Assembly (NCBI GenBank): GCA_003254925.1
Contig: QANZ01039209.1
Span: 50,589-114,588, forward strand
Source: Chamaecrista fasciculata
Lineage: Eukaryota; Streptophyta; Magnoliopsida; Fabales; Fabaceae
DNA length: 64,000 nt
Reading direction: 5' to 3'
Shown here: one piece after another, positions 1 through 11,239 of the stretch
Numbering within the stretch: the first letter of the stretch is position 1
Layout of the letters: each line of letters begins with the position of its first letter
Position numbers and translations under genes: made by a program
Notes under the pieces: generated by a model
Seen by the model: only the letters and a program-made list of their open reading frames with translations
Database searches by the model: none
Told to the model about the DNA's origin: nothing

Positions 1-809
1 TCTTGATGATCAGCGTCTGCTGTAGATTAAATGCCAATTTATTGACAGATTCAGTATTTTCGTATTTCTAATTTTAAATGATAATTATATAAATTACTAA
101 GATTATTGGTAATCTCTAATAAGTAAGAGATCTCAAAAGGAGCGAGGGTGAAATCTATATTCATGACCTCCGAGCTTTCTTTCTTTCTTTTTGTCTTCTT
201 TGAGAAAGTTGTTCAATTAGTTATTCCCTTTAGGAGAGTTTATAAATAAAAGTATTAAATTTATATTAATTTTATATCTTTATTATTAAAAATAAAGTAT
301 GTGATCAATATTTTAAATATAAACTATAAAATAGAGATAATATAAAAAAGCCATTTAAACAAATTTATGTGTCCTGTTATAATTTATAAAATTAATAATA
401 AACGTATTAGATTTGTGGGGAGAGTTTATTGAACTTGAATACTTTGAATAAGAAAATTACAGTTATTTACTTATTTTTTAATAATAAAGATATAAGCATT
501 TGAAATAATGCGCTCCGATGGTGGAGAGTTAATGATTGAGGTATGCCACTGTTTAGGCGAGTGGGATAAAGATCGAACTAGAAGGACAAGAGATGTCATT
601 ATGATCTTGAATTGATTCATGAGTCCCCTCAATTTATTGGTCCAATCCATGATTAGTGGGATGTGAAGTCAACCTTACTAATCAATTAGCCAAGTGGTCA
701 AATTTTCTTCCCCATTATCTGGTCCAAGAACGCCTTTTCCTTTCTCTCTCTTTCCCTCTCAATCTTTTTCTTTTTGGCTTTCTTGTCTGCTATGCCTATT
801 GTAAAAGAG

Positions 810-1219
810 GGTTAAATTCTTATTTTAGTTCTCAAATTATGGAATAAATTTCATTTCGGTCCTTAAGATATGATTTTGTTGGGTTTATACTATTATTTGT
901 AACTTAGAAAGTTGAAATGGTCTATTTTTTTCTCATGTGTCTTAAATTCTTAATAATTGAGGTGATAAAGAAAAAAAAGACTTTTATTCTTAATCATAAA
1001 TTGAAGATAAAAATCAACAACAAATTTATCTCCAATTTGTGACTAAAAATGAAAATTTTTACTTCTCTTTACCAACTTACTTATTAATGACACATGAGTG
1101 AAAATTAATCCATCTCACTGTACATATTTAAAATAACAACATAAACAATATAAAATCACATTTTGAAGACCAAAACAGAGTAAATATGAAAGTTTGAGCA
1201 CCGAAATGAGTATTTGACC
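810..1219. mobile_element. Mutator-like foldback MITE (TTTTGGTCC-type ends)
   Basis: The ends form an imperfect long inverted repeat. The left end reads GGTTAAATTCTTATTTTAG and the right end, reverse-complemented, reads GGTCAAATACTCATTTCGG. The interior resembles the elements at 31075-31484 and 41948-42475, with shared motifs around the atttagatag/ttgagat stretch and the aaaaatc blocks. It lies in the upstream intron of the WAKL gene. There is no coding capacity, and no clean target-site duplication is seen. Confidence 0.6.
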
Positions 1220-1602
1220 AAAATATTGAGTAGAGTTCGTTCCCCGTAAGAATAAAAGTATTACTCAAAGCCTACAACGTGGGCCAGAGGATACTCTAAT
1301 TGCTTATTTAATTTGTTCTGTTCTTGTTGTAAGATATGCTGTAATCTTGCCGTTTGAGTTATGAATTATGACCCATCCACAGTATGAGGTGGAAAGACTA
1401 CATCTCCAAACGATAATTTACACAAATTATGTTCCAAGATTTTGTTGGAAGTGAGTCAAACAGTGTCCTTTTAGAGAATTTTTTAAAAAACAATTCTAAT
1501 AATAAGGGCTATGACTGTGAAACGTGTAGATGTACTTGATGTAAATTATCACATATCTTCCTTGCTGATTGCTTTATTGAATTTGGGCATGTAAACAAAC
1601 AG

Positions 1603-3220
1603 CTTCTCCAACATGCAACCCAGCGAAGTACATGTCTGGCCAATGTGGAGGGACGACCAGATTTGTTGTCTTAATTGGAGGTTAGTTTTCTTAGTCTATG
1701 CATTGGAAATAAGGTGTCCTATTAGGCAATCATATTACTATTAGTTGGAGATCTATTTTTTTCACTTCATAAGAAATAGTTTTATTAGCTTAAAATTAAA
1801 ATGACTAATATTGACTTAAGTAGCATATGGATTTCATGTGGATTCATTAGGGTCTTCATGTTCCGCAACCTAGTATTCCCAAAAGAGAATATACATAAGC
1901 ATAGGAAATATGACAAGTTGACAACTAAGATTTTGTGCAGGAATTGTCTTTGGGGCTTCATTAATGATCGGTTTGGGTCTAATATGTTGCTTCTTTCGGC
2001 GACGCTCCAAATTAAGAATCACAAAGAGTACAAAAAGACGCTTAACCGAGGCTACTGGTAATAACAGCGTCCCTATTTATACTTACAAAGACATCGAGAA
2101 AGCCACAAATAGCTTCTCAGAGAAACAAAGGCTTGGAACTGGAGCATATGGAACAGTATATGCAGGAAAAATTCACAATGATGAATGGGTTGCCATCAAA
2201 AGAATCAGACATAGAGACACTGACAGTATTGAGAAAGTGATGAACGAGATCAAGCTCATTTCCTCTGTGAGCCATCCCAATCTAGTCCGCTTGTTGGGTT
2301 GCTCTATAGAATATGGAGAACAAATCCTTATCTACGAGTTTATGCCTAATGGAACGTTATGTCAACACTTGCTGAGGGAGAAAGGGAATGGACTTCCATG
2401 GCCAGTTCGACTCACTATTGCTGCTGAAACAGCAGGAGCCATAGCACATCTTCACTCAGCTATTAATCCCCCTATCTACCATAGAGACATCAAATCCAGC
2501 AACATACTATTGGACAATAACTTCAGATCCAAAGTTGCAGATTTTGGTCTTTCTAGACTTGGGATGACCGAAATATCCCACATTTCAACTGCCCCACAAG
2601 GAACACCTGGCTACGTTGATCCACAATACCATCAAGATTTTCACCTTTCTGATAAAAGCGATGTGTATAGCTTCGGTGTCGTTCTTGTTGAGATCGTGAC
2701 AGGATTGAAAGTAGTGGACTTTTCTCGTCCTCAGGAAGCCGTAAACTTGGCTTCTTATGCCACAGACAGGATTGGAAAAGGGCTCTTGGATGAGATTATA
2801 GACCCATTCCTGGAAGCAAATGTGGATTCTTGGACCCTTTCCTCTATACACAAGGTAGCCGAGCTAGCATTTCGATGCCTTGCATTTCACAGAGACATGA
2901 GGCCTTCAATGATAGAGGTAGCAGCTGAGCTTGAGCAGATCAGGCTGAGTAGGTGGACTAATTTTGAAGACAACAACAACTATATAACTTCAACAGAGTT
3001 GTCATCTTCATCTTCTTCCTCTAATGAATCTGAGAAACCACTAAGTGTAGGTGTGAAAGAGAATGAGCTTCAAAAGAATATGCAGAGTGAGCCTCACACA
3101 TTAAACCCAATGGGAAGGCCAAGGCATAGTTCACCGGTCTCGGTGCAAGACCCAGATTTTTGGGTGAGTGAACAGAGCTCTCCTTCATCAAACAGTTTGG
3201 TGAGTAAATCATTTGGGTAG
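1603..3220 (+). CDS. WAKL14: WAKL14-like wall-associated receptor kinase, 3' exons only (partial at left edge)
   Basis: Two exons are visible: 1603-1680 and 1941-3220 (TAG stop at 3218-3220). The small exon ends in a Cys-rich tail (CNPAKYMSGQCGGTTR) typical of the WAK-associated extracellular module. It splices in phase into a membrane segment (GASLMIGLGLICC) followed by RRR stop-transfer residues. Counted from the Met at 1964, the cytosolic kinase has a Gly-rich loop at residues 58-63, the VAIK lysine at 79, the HRD catalytic loop at 173-175, DFG at 193-195 and GTPGYVDP near 213. The HRD Arg marks an RD-type, probably active Ser/Thr kinase. The Ser-rich C-tail ending in PVSVQDP..SEQSSPSSN matches the WAKL14/WAKL20 subgroup. 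The first exon, with signal peptide and pectin-binding-type GUB_WAK domain, must lie left of base 1, so the intron before 1603 exceeds 1.6 kb; a MITE at 810-1219 lies in it. The kinase assignment is firm; the WAKL14 name rests on remembered family similarity. Confidence 0.9.
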
Positions 3221-5478
3221 GGAAGGAAACATATCAAAGGTAGGAGATAGATAGATTCTGCTGTGCTGTTGAACAATTCTGTCTAAGTAAGATGACCGTT
3301 GCTTTGATTTCACCCAAAGGTCTAAGTTCAACGTGAAAGATCTTTCATTTATAAAGTGTTTTTAAAATACATATTCTGAAATTGTACACATGTTAGTTGC
3401 TATGCTAGAGTTGGTTTCTTATATGTCAAATCTCTTTGTACCAAGAAAGAATCTCATTCTTTTCGTTCCAGTATATTTTGTTTTTGTATTCAAATTATTT
3501 TAACTACATTTAAATTAAAACCTCTTACCAAGTTACCATCCATCACCTTTAAGTAGTTTTATTTATTTATATTTACAATGCTTAGATTAGAATTATGTTG
3601 AAAAACACTGCCCTGGTCATTAATTCCAATTTGTATCAGCAATGATTCCATGGGACTGTGAACTGTGAAGGAAAAAATAATAAATAAGAAGAATTTCTTG
3701 GTTAATTTGCCTCTCTATTAAACGTTCCTTATAAATTGCAGCGGGATATTTGACAGCCCAAACAAAGAGGATTAGTATTCTTTTTTTTTTTTTTGCCTGA
3801 AGAGGATGAGTATTCAGCAAAACTAAATAATTGATGTTTGAATAGTTTTAGCTGTGTAGATTTGGAACAGAACATAGTTCTCCTTCCGTACCGGAGGGTC
3901 AGTGGGACCCACCCCTTTGTATCCGTTTTTCTCTCTTAGCATTTTCCAGTAAGCTTCTCTATCCTGAAGTCTGAACTCTGAACTAAGAGGAATGAAGTTT
4001 TTCCTTAATACAAATAAGCAGAGACACGTCATAAAGGTGGCGTGCATTGCTAACAACTATACAAGATGAATATACTGGAAAATCTGGAGAGACAGGAGGA
4101 TGTCTTGTTGGGGCTTTGAAAATCTGACTTTTGGAATAGCCGTGTTGAATCTTAAAATTTCAGAGGCTTTTACTTCGTAAAAGGAGGCCGCTATAACTAG
4201 TTGACGACGAATCTCTTATTGAAGATTGAGCCATCAAGGCAAGTTTCACATTATTGAATAGATTCAACCTCAACGCATTATGGCCAACCGTAATGGCGTG
4301 CTTTGTGATGGATTAAACTGAAGACTATACCAACCAAGGGATTGAATTTTGAAGTCAATACTAATTGAGAATAAACAAATACTTCCCTTCCACTTAAACC
4401 ATGTGGTTAATCTTCAAGTATTTCATTTTTGGGTTAATTATTTATCTAGTATTTAATTTTTATTTTTATATCGTTGAAGAATATCTTGAAGAGTGCGTCG
4501 TGAATTGTCTGATACTCTGATGGGATATTGGGATGTATGTGTTCATGTATGGTGTAATAATATATATAGTGGTGGATACGAAGGATTTAGATTGATATCG
4601 AGGAGACTTTCTATTTGGAGTTTGTGTCACTATCAGTTCCATCTACTGAAATTATTTTATATATAATTCCAAAGGAAAGGGAAACAGATAGATATGATAT
4701 TATATAAAGAGAAAAAAGTAACATAAGTGAGGGGGAAACAAAAGCACTATAGAAGAAAGATATAAGATTCCCAACGATTTAATTCCACATGCGTGACAAT
4801 AATTAATTGTATTTCCTGTTGAAACCTTTTGTACGAGGACGCGACTAGCCTTGCGAGCAGCCGAGCACATGAAGAAACTACTAGGAACGATGGGGGGATA
4901 CAACTAGCTAGGAAATACAACTCGTGACAGTATGCAAAATTGGTACTTTTTGTTTATTAACAATATATTTTGTTGGCTAATGGTGGCATGTGATAGAACG
5001 TGAGCGTGATGATGCTAAAAATGACTAGTGAAAAGGTCACTGAGTCACTCATTAAAGGCAAGTGCTAAATCCATTAAGATCCCAGGTGGATGAGGTGAAT
5101 GCGATACCACTCTCCTGGCCACAACATATACATATATTGGGAGAGAATATCAACGCTGAATTCAGTTTTGTAAAATGGTGTTTCGAACCATATTGATTTT
5201 AATTAAAAACAATAAATACAATTGCTTAATGAACTGACCCACACGCACTCTCAAAGAAATGGAGTGGTGTGAGACTGTAAGAGAATGGTATATAGGCCTA
5301 TATAGGGAGCAGAAACAAGTAGGTGTTGTAGCTTTCACTTTGATAGTTGTTTATAGTGGAGGGCAATGTGTCCCGAGTCCCCCTACACAAAAGGGGATAA
5401 TGGGATTGGGGGGAAAGCAAACAACTAGTAAGTAATGCTATTGCTATTGCTATTGCTGGAAAAACTGAAAGAGAAAAG
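3221..5478. other. Spacer between WAKL14-like gene and AOS, no gene recognised
   Basis: This holds the convergent 3' flanks of the two genes. Only short open frames occur, on either strand, and none resembles a known protein. The one structured item is a poly(T)-GCCTGA insertion flanked by 15-bp direct repeats (3766-3815), listed separately. Confidence 0.6.
3766..3815 (-). mobile_element. Tail-only retroinsertion with 15-bp target duplication
   Basis: A 20-bp block of 14 T followed by GCCTGA (3781-3800) is bracketed by agaggattagtattc (3766-3780) and agaggatgagtattc (3801-3815), 14 of 15 identical. Read on the minus strand this is TCAGGC followed by poly(A). That is the layout expected of target-primed reverse transcription that stopped almost at once. 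The minus orientation is inferred from the tail. Confidence 0.6.
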
Positions 5479-7068
5479 TCAAAAGCTAGCTCGCTTGAGG
5501 GAAGTGAGTGTGATTGATGCCCCCAACGGCGACGTGCCCACTTGTATCTCGAAAGAGTCATATCGCAGAAAAAGCTCCACGATCAACAACCTAGCCACCA
5601 ATGTCACGAAATCCTTCCCCGCACATTGTTTATTATCAACCGTCGGAGATTCAGTCTGAGGCCCATTCGACCACAACACGTGCTTCAACAATTTCTCGCC
5701 TTCATCTCCCATAAACCGATCTCCAACGAATTCCTCAGCCCTCTCGAATATCCTAGGATCCTTGGTCGCAAATGGTTGAAACCCGAATAACAACTCTCCT
5801 TCTTTCACTTTAAACGCGTTGTCGTGGCTTTCGATTATTAAATCCCTCTTTGCTCTTCCGTATTGCAATGGAACTGGTGGATCTATCCTGAAAGCTTCGT
5901 ACGCCACTGATTTCATCAACGGCATCTGTTCCATCGCCTTCATCGTCACTTTCCCGCCGTTGGATCTCACCGCCGATCTGATCTCCTCTGCCAGTTGGGT
6001 ATGCAGTTTCACCCCTGCTCGCCCGATCCATTTAAGCACGTTGGGGAAGAACAGCTTCATTCCTCCGAACGAATTGAAGCACGTGGCGAATAACAGGTTA
6101 TGGCAGGCTTCGTCTCTGGAAACACCCAATCGCTCTGCTTCGTCGAGAATAGAACCAGAGGATTCGTAGAAGAAATCGTAAAGCCTCTTGTATTCGGATT
6201 TGATCAACGAAGGAGGGAGGCGGAACGTGTGGAATATGGAATCTTCGATGAGTTTAGGAAGGCCGAGAATGAGAATAGGACTGAGCTGAAAGAGGACCCA
6301 TTTCTGAACAATCTTGGGACCATCAGATCCGAGTTTGGTATCAGGCGGGTTTGACCCGAACAGAGACCGGGCTAAGAAATTAAAAGCGGCTTGGTCATTG
6401 AACTCTCCGAAATTAGCCTTCCCTTTAGAGGCTAACTCCTTTTCCAAATCGTCGAAGAGGTTGGTGTAGCAAGAATGGAACTCGGGAATGACGTGGTCGC
6501 GACGAGAGCCGAGGAGGAAGAACATTAAACGCTTGAGCAGAGCGTGTTTGGGTTCGGAGGGGTCGAGGTAAGAGAGGACTCTGTAACCGCCGGTGAGGTC
6601 GAGGGAAGGCATGTAAGTGCCGGTGAAGACGTCTTTCTTTTCGACCTTGGAGACATCGAAGAGAACAGGGAAGCTCTTGCCGTCGAGCAAAACGACGACG
6701 TTGGGGTTGGAGGCGATCAAGGGTCCAGGAGGCATGTTGGCGCGGAACACCGTTGACTGGTATTTCTGGATGCGGGATTTGAAGAATTCGTCGCGACCTT
6801 GGTTGTAGAAATAGTCAAGACGGTCCTTGTAGGGACCAATGATGGGGATGCCATAGTCGCCGGGGATCTTCCGAAGGGGAAGCTTCGGGGAATCGTTAGC
6901 CGCCGACACCGACAGCGGAGGAGCGGGGACGGAGGGCCTCTCGGAGACGGAGGCTTTGATCGGACGACGACGGAGGGAGGAGGGAGGAGAAGAGCGATTC
7001 GAGGATTTGGTGGAAACAGGGAATTGAAGTTGGAGGAAAGAGGAAGAGAGAGAACAGGAAGAAGCCAT
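5479..7068 (-). CDS. AOS: Allene oxide synthase (CYP74A), chloroplastic
   Basis: This is a single-exon gene of 529 residues, the usual intronless structure of CYP74A. It converts 13-hydroperoxy-linolenate to the unstable allene oxide, the committed step of jasmonate synthesis, in the plastid. Visible features: a Ser/Arg-rich N-terminal transit peptide of about 60 residues; the conserved start of the mature enzyme (LPLRKIPGDYGIPIIGP); the I-helix region FNSFGGMK, where CYP74 enzymes lack the normal oxygen-activating Thr; and the CYP74-type haem loop NKQCAGKD with the haem-ligand Cys at residue 482. I chose the ATG at 7066-7068 (MASSCSLSSS). The frame stays open upstream to 7200, but that stretch translates a CT-rich 5' UTR. 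All expected blocks are intact. A hydroperoxide lyase is the closest alternative, but the mature start and length favour AOS. Confidence 0.96.
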   Translation of the reverse strand: MASSCSLSSSFLQLQFPVSTKSSNRSSPPSSLRRRPIKASVSERPSVPAPPLSVSAANDSPKLPLRKIPGDYGIPIIGPYKDRLDYFYNQGRDEFFKSRIQKYQSTVFRANMPPGPLIASNPNVVVLLDGKSFPVLFDVSKVEKKDVFTGTYMPSLDLTGGYRVLSYLDPSEPKHALLKRLMFFLLGSRRDHVIPEFHSCYTNLFDDLEKELASKGKANFGEFNDQAAFNFLARSLFGSNPPDTKLGSDGPKIVQKWVLFQLSPILILGLPKLIEDSIFHTFRLPPSLIKSEYKRLYDFFYESSGSILDEAERLGVSRDEACHNLLFATCFNSFGGMKLFFPNVLKWIGRAGVKLHTQLAEEIRSAVRSNGGKVTMKAMEQMPLMKSVAYEAFRIDPPVPLQYGRAKRDLIIESHDNAFKVKEGELLFGFQPFATKDPRIFERAEEFVGDRFMGDEGEKLLKHVLWSNGPQTESPTVDNKQCAGKDFVTLVARLLIVELFLRYDSFEIQVGTSPLGASITLTSLKRASF

Positions 7069-7105
7069 CTCAGAATTCAGAGTACAAAGAAAAAAAAGGA
7101 TTTGA

Positions 7106-7155
7106 CCAAAGCAGAGAGAGAGAGAGAGGGAGAGAGAGAGAGAAGAAGAAGAAAG
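7106..7155. repeat. GA/CT microsatellite in AOS 5' UTR
   Basis: A near-pure GA run on the plus strand (CT on the AOS sense strand) lies about 40-90 bp upstream of the AOS start codon. Pyrimidine-rich leaders of this kind are common in plant 5' UTRs. It explains why the AOS frame stays open upstream as Ser-Leu repeats. Confidence 0.7.
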
Positions 7156-7200
7156 GTTGATGTTGGTTCTTTGGTGGGTCGGAGAGTAATGAGTATGCAA

Positions 7201-8510
7201 CCATACATAGCTTTATATTTATAGACAGCGTCAGCTCAGCTGGCTCTGAAATATGTATAAATGCATATTTTAAATGTCACTATTTGGCATAATGCCTTAC
7301 CTTTAAATGATGAAACTCCCAAGAGTGAGAGTGGCGCATTCATTGTTGTGTCCTTAAATGAGCATGTGTTTTTTTTTTTTTTTGGGATTGGTTTCAGCAT
7401 CATATATACAGTACAGATAAGCATGCAATGACAATGGGGCTGCATTCTTAATTTTCTTTTCATTTTTTTTGTAAAATATCATATTTATATTTTACTTTTT
7501 TTAAAAATTCTAACTGATTGAGTGTTATTTATTTATTATTAAAATATCTGAAGTTTACCAAAAGAAAAAAAAAATCTACAATATCTGAAATACTTAATAT
7601 TTTAAAAAAGATATAATGATTATTACATATTAACTTAGATTTTATACCATAAAAATCAAGTTTGTCTTTATGTTGGGATTGAATTCTCTAAAGTTTCTTT
7701 CTCTATGCTTTTTTGAAATTAGAGAGAAAATATGACATTCATAAAATAAAAATATGTAAAATTATATTTTTTTTCTTTTCTAGAATATCTATTTCCCTTT
7801 TGTTACTACAATATTGCATGATTATCTCTAGCATTAAATACAATTAATGATTTGTTAACTTTGACATCAGAATTCAATATTTGAATGATTATCTCTAACA
7901 TTAAATACAATTAATGATTTGTTAACTTTGGCATCAGAATTCAATGTGAGCCAATTGTCGGAGTATAAATAATTCTCAAGTCAACAAATTGTTAGTAAAA
8001 TACAGTTTTCATTTTCTATTATTATTATTATGCCATAAAATAGAGAAATTTAACTCTTCAAGAAAAAAAAATTATATATTTCTTATCACTTAAGAGGACA
8101 AAAAATTGTACTCACACGTATATAATTATTTATTTATGGATTAATGGTCCATTTGGACGTTTATCAATAGAATATCATCAAATTACTTTGCACCCATGCA
8201 AACATAGCAAATTGTTATTTTGACCTTTTTAAAAAATATTTTTCTCAATTATGAAATATATTAACTCTCTAACTCAAAAGAACCACTTTCTATTCATGTC
8301 ACCGCTTTTTTTTTTTTTTTTTGATAACAGTTTTCCTTTGATGCTCATTCTTATCTTATTCATCCCACCTAATATGAATTTGATTTAAGTTATGCATCTA
8401 ATTTTAATGTGAGATTTTCACAATAGAAATAATAATATTCACATAATTTTAGTTGAACCATATTAAATTGTTTATTAATTGGAGAAATTATTTCTTATCA
8501 GACATTGATA
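7201..8510. other. AOS upstream region and AT-rich spacer
   Basis: AT-rich DNA upstream of AOS. No gene was seen. It contains a long poly(T) run near 7371 and a 67-bp tandem duplication at 7819-7945. Confidence 0.5.
7819..7945. repeat. 67-bp tandem duplication
   Basis: A unit beginning tgattatctcta and running to gaattcaat occurs twice head to tail (about 7819-7885 and 7886-7945). The copies differ by only a few substitutions, such as tagcatt versus taacatt and tgacatc versus tggcatc. It looks like a recent local duplication. Confidence 0.85.
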
Positions 8511-8706
8511 TTTTTTTTGTCGATACAAAAAAAGTTTAGGTAAGTTAAGCCTTGGGATTCACCAAGGTCAGGGGACACCTCCAAACTCTATACGCGCTTA
8601 CAAAGGTACTTACAGATCGCCTACCAACAAAACCCTCATATCGATAATGGAAATTATACTCGTGACTTTATGGGTTATTAGTCAACTCCTTACCAATTGA
8701 GATAAC
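8511..8706 (-). mobile_element. tRNA-derived SINE, minus strand
   Basis: On the minus strand the element begins with a box-A-like TATCTCAATTGGTAAGG. A decayed box-B-like segment (cacgagtataattt) follows at tRNA-like spacing, and a T-run at 8511-8518 represents the poly(A) tail. This matches the layout of plant SINEs with an internal Pol III promoter. The target duplication is unclear, so the element is probably old. Confidence 0.55.
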
Positions 8707-8897
8707 AAATATTGACAATTTAAAAATGAAATATACAATAAAATGTGTATGTTAGATAATTAATGATAGTTATTATTTTTTTTTTGTTGAATGATTATAA
8801 ATACCTTAGAGAGCTATACATGAATTGGTAAGTGCATATTCGATATGAGTGTTAGATAAAAAAATTAAAATCAAGTTATCAAGGCAAGGAGTATGTA

Positions 8898-9543
8898 TAG
8901 GGGCGAGCAATCTAATCCATGAGTCCGCAAAAATTAACTCAACCCGGTTGTGGGTTGGGTTAATTCGAATTCGCGAGTTGGATTAAATTTAGATCTTTTA
9001 GCATGTGCACTTGGGGGTTGGATTACGGTTTCGTTGTTTGTCAACCCAACCCAACCTAGGTAACCCTCAAACTCGCACGTCAATTTTTATTTATTTATTT
9101 TATATATGTATGTCGTATTCATTATATATCTTTTTATTTTTTATGTATTTATATTGTTAATTCTTTATAAATAAGATATTTTGATTTTAAAATTTATATC
9201 AATGAAAGTACACCCAATACCATATATGTATTACATTTATATATATGTTATTGGGTGTACTTTAATTGATTTATATGTTTATATAGAAAATCTTTATTTT
9301 TTAACTTTTTTTTATGTATAAGCCTTTTATATTACTTACAAATTTATAATAATATTTTTTTATTATGAAAATTGAAAATATATTTTTTTAAAAAATACAA
9401 ACTCAATTTACGAATTCAACCCAACGCAAGTCACTGCTCTGCGAGTTGAATTTTAAAAATTATAAAATATAAATCAACTCAACCCGCGTATTGACGTAAG
9501 TTGGGTTAAAATTTTCACCAAACCAGACCCATGCTCACCCGTG
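8898..9543. mobile_element. hAT-type MITE with 8-bp target duplication
   Basis: The ends are inverted: TAGGGGCGAGCA on the left and TGCTCACCCGTG on the right, the last bases being mutated from the usual CCCTA. They are flanked by agtatgta (8890-8897) and attatgta (9544-9551), 7 of 8 identical. The interior is rich in gggttggg/caacccaa blocks near both ends, as in the related elements at 14108-14683 and 49579-50200. An internal 15-bp inverted repeat lies at 9205-9263. Confidence 0.75.
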
Positions 9544-9551
9544 ATTATGTA

Positions 9552-10315
9552 ATTAAATTATGATGATACTTTGATAGATTCACTTCTTTAAGAAGTTTTG
9601 TTATGCATGTTTTTATCCATATCTTAGTCCCGACTCAGATTTTTATTGTGATATTTCTATTGAAAATAAAACACACAGATAAGAAGAACTTTTATAAAAT
9701 TGGAGTTTTAACAAATTTACTTATATATATATATATAAGTAAAATACAAATTTATCAATAATAAAATACAAAATCAAAATTAAATATCAAGCATTTTTAA
9801 CACGTACATACAAAAGGTTAAATTGGTTCTTAATTAGACAACGAAACAAAAAGGTGTGGACGGTTTTATTTTAATGTTAAGAAATGAAAAAAATAGATGG
9901 ACCCAGTCACCCCATTTTTTCTGAAACGTGAATTGATTCAGAGTTGAATTTGGTTTAAAAGGTCCTCTGATCTTTTTTCTTCATTTCATTTTGCGGTTTT
10001 ACATATCTTGGGTCACTTCGTCGTCATCGACTCATCGCTGATAATGGAGCTGCAATCAATGTCATTACCATTTTCCTTGGATTTTATGTTGCTTTACTTA
10101 TCCTGGTTAGAAGGAAATTAAAAAGAATTAAAGAACTAAACCAGACTTCCCTTTTGTTTTCTTGAAAGTTATTTGCAATTCTTTGACTCGCGTGAGATTT
10201 TTCCTTTTTCAATTAAGAATATTGAGGTTTATAATCTTTGAAGAAATCGGGAAAATGATTGGAATAGATTAAGGTTTTATTTATAGTGACCTGTGAAAGT
10301 ATAAATAAAACCTGA
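9552..10315. other. Gene-free AT-rich spacer
   Basis: Nothing recognisable was seen between the hAT MITE and the palindrome at 10316. Short A/T tracts and an (AT)n run near 9722 occur. Confidence 0.4.
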
Positions 10316-10462
10316 ATCTAAGTTTATAATATTTCATTCATTAAAGACGAGATGTTATTTTAGTGACATGTGAAGATTTCTAAGTAGACTCTACTTAGAA
10401 ATCTTCACATGTCACTAAAATAACATCTCGTCTTTAATGAATGAAATATTATAAACTTAGAT
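10316..10462. repeat. Perfect 147-bp palindrome (72-bp arms, 3-nt spacer)
   Basis: The left arm 10316-10387 is the exact reverse complement of the right arm 10391-10462, with ACT between them. The match stops sharply at both outer ends. If transcribed it would form a 72-bp perfect hairpin. No coding potential. Confidence 0.97.
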
Positions 10463-10703
10463 CATGAATCTGCTTAGCTTTTTGCCTTTTTATTTTTTTA
10501 TTTATAATTTTCATTCATCTTTGATCAAATTTCATGATTAAAAATCTAACATTATTGTCACTCTACGTTGCTTAATAATAAGAATATTATCTTCGCATCA
10601 AATGTCTCTTATAATGTGTTTAATTAAAATTTCAGTATAGCTGTAGATACATGCAAACAGCATATTAAATTAATAAGCTTTCTGTATATTCACATTATCT
10701 TCT

Positions 10704-10750
10704 GCCTTTTAAAAACTTTTCTTTTTGGTAACAGCCTTTTTAAAACTTTT
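10704..10750 (-). mobile_element. Short poly(T)-GGTAACA insertion with 17-bp direct repeats
   Basis: A 13-bp block CTTTTTGGTAACA (10721-10733) lies between gccttttaaaaactttt (10704-10720) and gcctttttaaaactttt (10734-10750), one mismatch in 17. The layout matches the other tail-only insertions in this window. Confidence 0.5.
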
Positions 10751-11239
10751 AATTCATAAGACACCTAAGATAATCATATACTATGACTCGAAAAACCCAT
10801 TATTAAGCTGTACGGTTTTTTCCCTTCTGGATATATAGTTAGTTTGATCTAATAGGAGGTAAAACTTTGATGTGCTGAGTTAAAAAGTGAATACTATATA
10901 TTATATAAGTTTTGTATGTCATAACGTAAATATTGTTTTAATTTTTAAAATTACAAAATGACTATAGTTTTTTAAAAACAGTTTAAAATAAAAAATATAA
11001 GCTATTAACAAATTATAAACAATGAGGTAGAGGAGTTATTTTTTAATATAATTATATTTTTTAAAATGTTTATATAATTTATAATACATAATTTTTATAA
11101 AACGACCAAGAAGATTAATTAAACACGTATTAATGGTATATTAAATAATTTATTTTATATTATACGGATTTAAAAATTTTTAGTTGTCATTGTTTCAAAT
11201 TATCTTATATTATATGGCTTCACCCTTTTCTGGTCGTCC

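Noticed and set aside
656..847. Small ORF upstream of the WAKL exons
   Set aside because: Starts with GTG, low complexity C-terminus, overlaps the left end of a MITE, no family resemblance.
5819..7224. Several plus-strand ORFs opposite AOS
   Set aside because: Antisense shadows of the AOS coding frame; compositions follow from reverse-complemented codons.
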